Below, in pieces: positions 28,547 to 34,057 of a stretch of 34,057 nt of DNA. How positions within the stretch are numbered: the stretch's first letter is position 1; the number at the start of each line of letters is the position of its first letter. Both the position numbers and the translations under genes were made by a program. Under the pieces are notes generated by a model. That model made no database searches. It had not been told where the DNA came from and saw nothing but the letters and a program-made list of their open reading frames with translations. The stretch is from assembly GCA_937916195.1 (NCBI GenBank), contig CALFTO010000012.1, forward strand, positions 1 through 34,057, read 5' to 3'. This DNA is from an uncultured Clostridia bacterium. GTDB lineage: Bacteria > Bacillota > Clostridia > Oscillospirales > Acutalibacteraceae.

Positions 28547-30934
28547 TTATCTTTTCAACTTCAAAATTTCCTCAATCGGTCCTCTGAAATCCTTTGAAAT
28601 GTTCTTGAGAGGCTTTTCTTTTTTAATGAATCCATTGAAAATCATACCCTTGCGGTCAGTTGACATTTGGAATTTTGAAATAACTCTTGTGAGTTCTTGC
28701 TTCTTGTCAGTATTTTCAAGATGTTTGCAGTCTTCAATTGTCACAAGAATTGTAGCGTCTGCCTTTGCAGTAACCTTTACTTCAAGTGTGCCGTTGTTTG
28801 TGATTTCAGCACCGTCAACGCTTACTGAAACCTTACCGTCAACAATATCCTTGAACTTGATAACAAAAGTTCTTGTTTCGGGCACAACACTTGCGTCACC
28901 CTCTGCCTTTGCAATTGCAAAGCTTACCTTGTCGCCGTCTTCCTTAACCGCAAAAGCAGTTTTAAGGTATTCGCCATTCTGATATGAAAGTGTGTCGCCG
29001 TCGTCCTCATAAAGAGTGAATGTATTGTTACCGCGATAAACGAGCAATTCAAGAACTTCGGGGTTTGAGCAATCGTTAGTTCTGTCGTTTGCGCTCATTG
29101 GTATAATTGCGCCCTCTTTTGCAAGTACGGGGATATAGTCAATATCGCGATACATCTTAACAAACTGATTACCCTCATAAATTCTGCCTGTGAAAATGTC
29201 TGTGTATCTTCCATCGGGAATCCACACATTAACGCCTGCAAGATTAGTTTTCTTTGATGTGTGCTCTGTGATTGGTGCAACAATCAGTTCTGTACCGAAG
29301 AAAAATTCATTTTTGCAGTTGTATGCGTTTTCGTCTGTGGGATAAGCATAATACATAGGCTCGCAGATTGCTCGGCACTCTGTATGTGTGCGGTAGTTCA
29401 TTGTGTAAATGTAGGGGAGAAGCTTGTGTCTTAAACGAAGTGCATCAGTAGCAATTCTGCCAACAGGACCGCTGTAATTCCAAGGCTCTTTGCCTGCGAA
29501 TTCATTGTTTGTTGAGTGAAGTCGCATTACGGGGCTGAATACGCCAAGCTGTACCCAACGAAGATATAGCTCGTCGTCCTTTTTACCCATACAGTGACCG
29601 CCGATATCATGGCTCCACCAAGGATAAGCAATGTTTGATGCAGTTGCGGTAAATCCGGGCTGGAAATCAAGGCTCTTCCAAGTCTGTGTTGTGTCACCGC
29701 TGAAGCCGAGAGGATAACGCTGACTACCCGCACCGCAGAAACGAGAAAGAATAAGCGGGCGGTGATTATCCTTTGCATTGTCAAGAAAATGGTAATGGTT
29801 GAGTGCCCACAATGGGTCTAAACCTTTAACCTTTGTGTTCTTGCCCTGTTGCCAGTCAATCCACCAGAAGTCAACACCCTTTTCTTCAAAGGGACGATGA
29901 AGAATATCAAAATAATTCTCGGTGAACTTCTTGTCTGTAATGTCAAACGGGACAGCCTTTTTCTCTTTGGGGTCTTGACCCATAGCCTTACACATATCTT
30001 CATACTGATTTTCAAACCAGCGCACGCCCATTGAGGGATGAATGTTAAAGGTAATATGATAATTGTCAGCCTTGAGCTTTCTTAAAAATTCTTCGTAATC
30101 GGGGAAAAGGTCTGTATTAAAGCTATAACCTGTCCAGCCCACTGACCAAACATCATAAACATATTCCATAAAGTTTAAATGATGGCCTGCCTTGTGAGCG
30201 TCTTTACCGAACTTGGATTTAATGTCAACCCAATGCCAATCCATATCAACAGTTGCAACTGTAATCGGGATTTCTTCTTCCTTGAATTTATCCATAAGGC
30301 TCAAATATTCGTCCTGTGAATATGCCTTATATCTGCTCCACCAGTTTGAGAGAGCATAGCGGGGGATAAGCGGAACTTTGCCGGTAAGCTTATAAAGGTC
30401 TGTGGTAGCGCCTATGTAATCGTTACCGTATGCGAAGTAATATTTGTCACTTTCTTTATGGTCGCGGGGTAAAATTGTTCCGTCAGCCTTTAAGACAAGA
30501 GTATTGCTGTCGTCCATAACAGCAACGCCGTTTTTAGAGCACACACCGTCACCAATTTTGATAATACCTGCGGTAATATCAAGTGTACGGCAAGTGCCTT
30601 TAAGGTTGCCCGATTTATAATCTGTGACAAGTCTGCCGTCAGAAAGCTTTATATTGAGCATCTTGCGTGAGCTCAGCGAATAGACAAAGCTTGCCTTTTC
30701 GGTCTTGATTTCAACTGTGTCGCCCGATTCATTAAGCTCGTATTCTGTATCACAAAAATCTCTAAACCATACGCTCTGTGTAGGCTCGTCGCAGAATTTG
30801 CCGTCCTTTTCATATTCAACTCTCAAAAGGCAGGGGGTAATAACAGTAAGTCTTGTGCCACCGCGCACAATAACCTTGGTGTCGGGTGCCTTTGGTGAGC
30901 AGTCAATTTTAAATCGCTTTGCAAACTGTTCCAT
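28547..30934 (-). CDS. Glycoside hydrolase family 31 protein
   Basis: A 795-aa retaining alpha-glycosidase (GH31: alpha-glucosidase, alpha-xylosidase and others). An N-terminal beta-sandwich (about 1-170) precedes the (beta/alpha)8 catalytic domain. The nucleophile is D360 in DFWWIDWQQG and the acid/base is D414 in LGFSGDTTQTW. PWWSHDIGGH and MRLHSTNNE are further GH31 blocks. C-terminal beta domains include FFGTELIVAPITEH and YEDDGDT. The common GH31 signature is D(M/L)NE; here it is DWQQG, so the subsite around the nucleophile differs and specificity should not be assumed. No signal peptide, so cytoplasmic. The start at 30934 follows GAGGT; an upstream TTG frame to 30952 is less likely. Confidence 0.88.
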   Translation of the reverse strand: MEQFAKRFKIDCSPKAPDTKVIVRGGTRLTVITPCLLRVEYEKDGKFCDEPTQSVWFRDFCDTEYELNESGDTVEIKTEKASFVYSLSSRKMLNIKLSDGRLVTDYKSGNLKGTCRTLDITAGIIKIGDGVCSKNGVAVMDDSNTLVLKADGTILPRDHKESDKYYFAYGNDYIGATTDLYKLTGKVPLIPRYALSNWWSRYKAYSQDEYLSLMDKFKEEEIPITVATVDMDWHWVDIKSKFGKDAHKAGHHLNFMEYVYDVWSVGWTGYSFNTDLFPDYEEFLRKLKADNYHITFNIHPSMGVRWFENQYEDMCKAMGQDPKEKKAVPFDITDKKFTENYFDILHRPFEEKGVDFWWIDWQQGKNTKVKGLDPLWALNHYHFLDNAKDNHRPLILSRFCGAGSQRYPLGFSGDTTQTWKSLDFQPGFTATASNIAYPWWSHDIGGHCMGKKDDELYLRWVQLGVFSPVMRLHSTNNEFAGKEPWNYSGPVGRIATDALRLRHKLLPYIYTMNYRTHTECRAICEPMYYAYPTDENAYNCKNEFFFGTELIVAPITEHTSKKTNLAGVNVWIPDGRYTDIFTGRIYEGNQFVKMYRDIDYIPVLAKEGAIIPMSANDRTNDCSNPEVLELLVYRGNNTFTLYEDDGDTLSYQNGEYLKTAFAVKEDGDKVSFAIAKAEGDASVVPETRTFVIKFKDIVDGKVSVSVDGAEITNNGTLEVKVTAKADATILVTIEDCKHLENTDKKQELTRVISKFQMSTDRKGMIFNGFIKKEKPLKNISKDFRGPIEEILKLKR

Positions 30935-31029
30935 AAATATACCTCGCAACAAAATTTATTTAAAAATTATTATATTATTTAACCATATCAAAGTCAATAA
31001 AACGCAAAAATGAGCATTGTAATAAAGAC

Positions 31030-31605
31030 TTATTTTTTTGTGCCCGATATTTGATACATTTCATTATTGGAAATCACAATATCCACATTGAAAAACGGTG
31101 AGAGAAGCTTTTTGATTTCTTCTGCTTCGGGCAAGGGGAGTGAAATTTTGCTTGGCTTTCCCGAATGGCATTTATTGATTTCTTCTCGGCTTGCTCCGTG
31201 GGCAATAGAAATTCTGCCACCATTTTTAAGTGCTTTTGAAAGATTTTCAATAAGCTTTTCGGGATTTGGAAAATGCGGAAAAGCATTGTAAATCATAACT
31301 GCGTCGAATTTTTCTTCAAATGAAATGCTTTCAGCGTCACCGCAGATTACATCAATTTGCGGGAATTTTTCTTTTGCCATTTTCACCATTTCTGCTGAAA
31401 TGTCAATGCCCGTAACAACTGCTTTTCGCAAAATGTAATCGGGGAAGAGCACGCCTGTTCCGCAAGCAACATCAAGCACGCGAGGACCCTCACAAATTCC
31501 GCAATTGTCAAGAATTTTTGTGATTACCACATCATTTCGCTCATTCATATTATCCCAAGTGGGTGCGAAATCGTCAAAAAATGAAATTATTTCTTTTTTG
31601 TTCAT
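31030..31605 (-). CDS. Class I SAM-dependent methyltransferase
   Basis: A 191-aa protein with a Methyltransf_11/25-type Rossmann fold. Visible are FDDFAPTWDNMNERND at the N-terminus (UbiE/MenG-like opening), motif I VLDVACGTGVLFP, VTGIDISAEMVKMAKEKFP, and motif IV FDAVMIYNAFPHFPNPEKLIENLSKALKNGGRISIAHG. The substrate is unknown. It sits 1 bp after the acetyl-CoA-synthase-like gene, as last gene of the activase operon, so its methyl acceptor could relate to that system. Bacillota often have such orphan methyltransferases in this context. No clear terminator lies between it and the GH31 gene, which reads the same way about 95 bp further on. Confidence 0.82.
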   Translation of the reverse strand: MNKKEIISFFDDFAPTWDNMNERNDVVITKILDNCGICEGPRVLDVACGTGVLFPDYILRKAVVTGIDISAEMVKMAKEKFPQIDVICGDAESISFEEKFDAVMIYNAFPHFPNPEKLIENLSKALKNGGRISIAHGASREEINKCHSGKPSKISLPLPEAEEIKKLLSPFFNVDIVISNNEMYQISGTKK

Positions 31606-31606
31606 A

Positions 31607-32299
31607 TCATTTACCCATTGATGTCTTGAAATGAAGCTCTTTCATACCCTCAACCTCGTCGCAGATGGGCTTTAAATTACAGGTTGAGCAGTCAAAATTC
31701 ACGTTGTTCATAATGTGATTAAGAGTTTCGGTAATCTGATTATTTTTCTGTGCAAGAGTTGAAAGGGCATTATAATCAGCATTTTCATCTGTGACAAAAA
31801 TCACCTTAACGCCCTTAACCGCGGGAATTTCCTTGTATTTATTTATAAGCAGATTTCCAACCCGTTCAAAACTAATACCATTTTTGATTGCGTTTTTTGA
31901 AACTCGCACAGCCTCTTTGTGTGAGCGTGACGAAGTTCTAATCATATATCCGTCGGGGAAATAGTGGTATTTTACATACTCAATTTTGCGGATAAGGTTA
32001 TATGCTTTTTGCTCGTCGGCAGTGTCTTCAATCTGAATAAGTGAAATTCGCGCGAATTTGCAATCGGTTTTGATTTCGCTTAAATCCTTGCCGATAATTA
32101 CAATTTCATCATTTATTTCATTGCTTGTAACAAGGTTAAAGCCCGTGCCACCAAGCTCAAAAGCCGTGTCACGTTGAAGAATTACCTGATTATAGCCTAA
32201 ATCTGCCCAATCATTGTTTTTATTATATGGTAATGATTTTCGGGGCAGAGCACCGAGCAGTTCATTTGTATTTTCAATTAAAGAGTTGAAAAAATCCAT
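31607..32299 (-). CDS. Acetyl-CoA synthase/CdhC-like protein lacking the A-cluster CGC motif
   Basis: A 230-aa protein. From memory of ACS/CdhC, residues 44-170 follow the middle of that protein: RDTAFELGGTGFNLV, IVIIGKDLSEI, then EAVRVSKNAIKNGISFERVGNLLINKY and VKVIFVTDE. The last resembles the ACS stretch RDIAWIRISKDAVAKGF and onwards. C204-x2-C207-x5-C213 near the end stands where ACS has the start of its Fe4S4 cysteines, and the protein then stops. The later Cys-Gly-Cys of the Ni site is absent, so ACS catalysis is not expected. It is cytoplasmic. The ATG overlaps the stop of the 51-aa peptide gene by 1 bp (TAATG), and it is in an operon with HgdB/HgdC-like genes. Homology is my judgement by eye; the function is unknown. 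Confidence 0.6.
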   Translation of the reverse strand: MDFFNSLIENTNELLGALPRKSLPYNKNNDWADLGYNQVILQRDTAFELGGTGFNLVTSNEINDEIVIIGKDLSEIKTDCKFARISLIQIEDTADEQKAYNLIRKIEYVKYHYFPDGYMIRTSSRSHKEAVRVSKNAIKNGISFERVGNLLINKYKEIPAVKGVKVIFVTDENADYNALSTLAQKNNQITETLNHIMNNVNFDCSTCNLKPICDEVEGMKELHFKTSMGK

Positions 32300-32454
32300 T
32301 ATAACTTCTTATCTCTTTTCATTTTGTCATAGTGCTTCTGCAACCAGTCGTAAACAACTCTTATAAGCTTCATATCAAGGTTAAACCAATAAATCGCAAA
32401 AGTGATTACAAAAAGTGCGAGAATTACACCAAGAATTATAAATAATATTTCCAT
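32299..32454 (-). CDS. 51-aa single-pass membrane peptide
   Basis: The start was set at 32454 because AAGGAG lies 8 nt upstream; a longer frame to 32511 only reads the end of the activase gene in another frame. The peptide is MEILFIILGVILALFVITFA and onward: an N-terminal membrane helix (about 2-24), then a basic amphipathic tail (KLIRVVYDWLQKHYDKMKRDKKL) on the cytoplasmic side. The activase stop is 1 bp upstream and the stop codon overlaps the next ATG, so it is surely translated with the operon. No family recognised. It might anchor partner proteins to the membrane. Confidence 0.7.
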   Translation of the reverse strand: MEILFIILGVILALFVITFAIYWFNLDMKLIRVVYDWLQKHYDKMKRDKKL

Positions 32455-32455
32455 T

Positions 32456-33256
32456 TTAATTCTCCTTCGCAAGTCCCTTTTGACGTGCATATTCAGCCGC
32501 ACCGAGTGCACCCATAAGCTGTGGGTCTGTGTTAAGCTCTACAACCTTGATTTTAAGCACTTTTTCGATTGCCTTTTTAAGACCGTCATTTTTAGCACAA
32601 CCACCGGTAAGAGTAATGCTGTCAACAGCACCCGCCTTTTTAGCCATAACAAAGCAACGCTTTGCAACTGCAAGCTGAATACCTGCGGCAATTTCGTCCA
32701 TAGGCTTGCCCTCACCAACAAGTGAAATAACTTCACTTTCAGCGAAAACTGTGCACTGTGCAGTAATCGGGATTGTGTTTTTAGCATTAAGTGAAAGCTT
32801 TGAGAATTCGGGAAGTGTCATTTCAAAAGCATTCGCCATTGCTTCGTAAAAACGACCTGTGCCTGCGGCACATTTGTCATTCATAGCAAAGTTTTTAACT
32901 GTACCGTCTGTGTCAATTGAAATTCCCTTAACGTCCTGACCGCCAATGTCGATAATCGCCTTAACCTCAGGGTTTGTAACGTGAACACCCATTGCGTGAC
33001 AACTGATTTCAGAAATGTTTTCGTCTGCAAAGGGAACTTTATTTCTGCCGTAGCCCGTACCGATAAGATATGTAAGCTCTTCTGCTGAATTTAAGCCCTC
33101 AACCTGTGCGATTGCATCGTTGAGTGCAATTTCAGCACTCTGCACGGGGTTTATTTTACTTCTGTTTGTAACATCGGCAACCATTTTGCCGTTTTCATCA
33201 AGGATTACACATTTTGTATATGTTGAGCCTACATCGCATCCGCCAAAATATTTCAT
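32456..33256 (-). CDS. 2-hydroxyacyl-CoA dehydratase activator (HgdC/BadF/BcrA-type ATPase)
   Basis: A 266-aa ASKHA-fold ATPase of the activase family. Visible are the phosphate-1 loop FGGCDVGSTYTKCVIL, phosphate-2 region IIDIGGQDVKGISID, adenosine-loop TLTGGCAKNDGL and C-terminal PQLMGALGAAEYA. C129 (NDKCAAGTGRF) and C168 (AQCTVFAESEVISL) are 39 residues apart, as are the two cluster-ligating cysteines of Acidaminococcus HgdC, so a homodimer-bridging [4Fe-4S] is expected. Such proteins use ATP to push a low-potential electron into a partner dehydratase or double-cubane protein, here presumably the HgdB-like protein upstream. AAGGAG precedes the ATG. A 136-bp structured gap separates it from that gene. 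Confidence 0.9.
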   Translation of the reverse strand: MKYFGGCDVGSTYTKCVILDENGKMVADVTNRSKINPVQSAEIALNDAIAQVEGLNSAEELTYLIGTGYGRNKVPFADENISEISCHAMGVHVTNPEVKAIIDIGGQDVKGISIDTDGTVKNFAMNDKCAAGTGRFYEAMANAFEMTLPEFSKLSLNAKNTIPITAQCTVFAESEVISLVGEGKPMDEIAAGIQLAVAKRCFVMAKKAGAVDSITLTGGCAKNDGLKKAIEKVLKIKVVELNTDPQLMGALGAAEYARQKGLAKEN

Positions 33257-33283
33257 AATTATTACTCCTTATATATTCTGAGA

Positions 33284-33382
33284 AACACGGTCTATTTTTC
33301 CTGTAACTGCCTCAAAAATCCTCGAAATATCCGCATATTCCTTGCGGTTTTTTCATTGTTACAGAAAAAATATCCTCGTGTT
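33284..33382 (-). other. Long stem-loop between the HgdB-like and activase genes
   Basis: Nested inverted matches are AACACG (33284-33289) with CGTGTT (33377-33382), and ATTTTTCCTGTAAC (33294-33307) with GTTACAGAAAAAAT (33358-33371, one mismatch). An inner hairpin is CCGCA...TGCGG (about 33331-33347). No minus-strand T-run follows, so it does not look like a plain terminator. It may be a processing or stability element or a small structured RNA in the operon. Confidence 0.55.
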
Positions 33383-33392
33383 GAACTGAATT

Positions 33393-34057
33393 TTACCAAG
33401 CCATATCATCTTCAAAATCAAGAAGAGAAGCGTCAAGAGGCTCTTCTTGTAAAACTGTCTGCATATATTTGTTAACCTGTTCGCGCATATCTCTTCGAGA
33501 AATTGTGCGGGGGTCCATAAGGTCTTGCTTAACCCAGATAAAGTTTATGTCGCGTTCTCTTGCTTGGTCGTCAAAAATACCTGAAAGTCCGTCCATACCC
33601 TTGCAAGAAATCTGGTCGTACATAATAACCGTATCTGCGTTGTATTCTTCAACAATGCGCCAAAGCTCGTCAACAACATTGCGATAACCGCCCTTTGTGT
33701 GCTTACGCATAATTGAACGCTGATATGTTTTTGCCAAATCCTTAAGAGATTGCTCTTTATCTTCTTCGTCAATTTCAAGGTATGAAATCATAGTTTCCAT
33801 GTCCATAACAACATTCATACCCCAGCAGTTTTCAAGCCAGTTTGCAAAGCTTGTGTAGTAGTTTGCAGGGCAAGACCACACAACTGCTCGGTGACGCATT
33901 TCTTTTGATACAGGGGTCTTATTTTCATAAGCCTTCATCATAATCTTGTTGACCTTTTCGTCAACCTTTAAGAATTTCTCATTTGAGCCACCTGAAAGGT
34001 TAAAATAGAAAATTCTGTAAAGCCAGAAGCAAGCACCTGTCATCTGTGGGTAAGGAG
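33393..34057 (-). CDS. 2-hydroxyacyl-CoA dehydratase/HgdB-family protein, 5' part outside the window
   Basis: The C-terminal about 220 residues are present; the frame remains open to the window edge (…PYPQMTGACFWLYR…), so the ATG at 34043 is internal. It resembles the second half of the HgdB/FldB/BcrB-C family: HRAVVWSCPANYYTSFANWLENCWGMNVVMD (domain start with a candidate ligand Cys), ADTVIMYDQISCKGMDG (the family's second Cys region) and DINFIWVKQDLMDPRTISRRDMREQVNKYMQTV at the end. Members carry one [4Fe-4S] or a double-cubane cluster and are reduced by an HgdC-type activase, which is the next gene. Substrate unknown: no CoA-transferase or second dehydratase subunit is visible, so a double-cubane-type reductase is an alternative to a true dehydratase. 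Confidence 0.82.
   Translation of the reverse strand, partial: PYPQMTGACFWLYRIFYFNLSGGSNEKFLKVDEKVNKIMMKAYENKTPVSKEMRHRAVVWSCPANYYTSFANWLENCWGMNVVMDMETMISYLEIDEEDKEQSLKDLAKTYQRSIMRKHTKGGYRNVVDELWRIVEEYNADTVIMYDQISCKGMDGLSGIFDDQARERDINFIWVKQDLMDPRTISRRDMREQVNKYMQTVLQEEPLDASLLDFEDDMAW

Noticed and set aside
2885..30934. A single polysaccharide-utilisation locus linking the GPH symporter, GH43, GH127, DUF2804 and GH31 genes
   Set aside because: The genes are on both strands, far apart, each with its own promoter or terminator and separated by housekeeping genes. Shared use of plant glycans is possible but not one locus.

Overview
The window looks like a chromosomal piece of an uncultured, AT-rich, low-GC Gram-positive gut anaerobe of the Clostridia, probably Oscillospiraceae/Ruminococcaceae-like. 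The grounds are Bacillota-style Shine-Dalgarno sites (AAGGAGG-like), consensus sigma-A promoters with 17-bp spacing, ThyX instead of ThyA, a ZTP riboswitch ahead of formate genes, plant-glycan hydrolases (GH43, GH127, GH31), a 2-hydroxyacyl-CoA dehydratase-type activase system, and many dispersed hairpin repeats. The assignment is an inference from gene content and style, not from a marker search.

Layout. 1-660: the 5' tip of a minus-strand gene, a palindromic repeat, a small gene remnant and a promoter. 659-2743 (+): a CBS/CorC-type membrane protein and QueH. 2885-4375 (-): a GPH-type sugar symporter. 4485-12323 (-): a compact run in the order tmk, DUF2156 protein, GNAT, DJ-1/PfpI, 5-formyl-THF cyclo-ligase, MltG, U32 protein, then (after a repeat) a YhhN-family protein and TrmB. 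Most junctions overlap or are under 10 nt, so this is probably one or two transcripts. 12628-14724 (+), divergent from it: a double-domain ThyX and a cell-wall amidase. 14835-14908: tRNA-Gln(CUG), a terminator and an array of mini-hairpins. 15170-16141 (+): GH43. 16149-18748 (+): promoter, ZTP riboswitch with terminator, a formate/nitrite-family channel and formate-THF ligase. 18872-19738 (-): an unknown membrane protein. 19944-23087 (+): alaS and a HIT protein. 23144-23743: a 600-bp cassette with perfect 28-bp inverted ends carrying one unknown gene. 23797-28142 (+): GH127 lipoprotein, DUF2804 protein, exonuclease III. 28144-28539: an element with 43-bp imperfect terminal inverted repeats. 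28547-30934 (-): GH31. 30953-34057 (-): an operon of HgdB-like (partial), HgdC-like activase, a 51-aa membrane peptide, an acetyl-CoA-synthase-like protein and a methyltransferase.

How the genes fit together. Several handle folate one-carbon units and thymidylate: formate entry (FNT), formate activation (Fhs) under a ZTP riboswitch, 5-formyl-THF recycling, ThyX and Tmk. GH43, GH127, GH31, DUF2804 and the GPH symporter fit use of arabinose- or xylose-rich plant glycans, but they are spread over separate transcripts rather than one locus. Cell-wall genes (MltG, amidase) and translation genes (TrmB, AlaS, QueH, U32, tRNA-Gln) make up the rest.

The most unusual content lies between the genes. 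There are two arrays of mini-hairpins whose linkers are mirrored about the array centre, a family of palindromic elements of which one appears to carry a cargo gene, a TIR element tightly fitted between two stop codons, and a repeat that supplies the ribosome binding site of queH. Among proteins, the acetyl-CoA-synthase-like fragment beside a dehydratase activase and the tandem ThyX with complementary motif losses deserve most attention.
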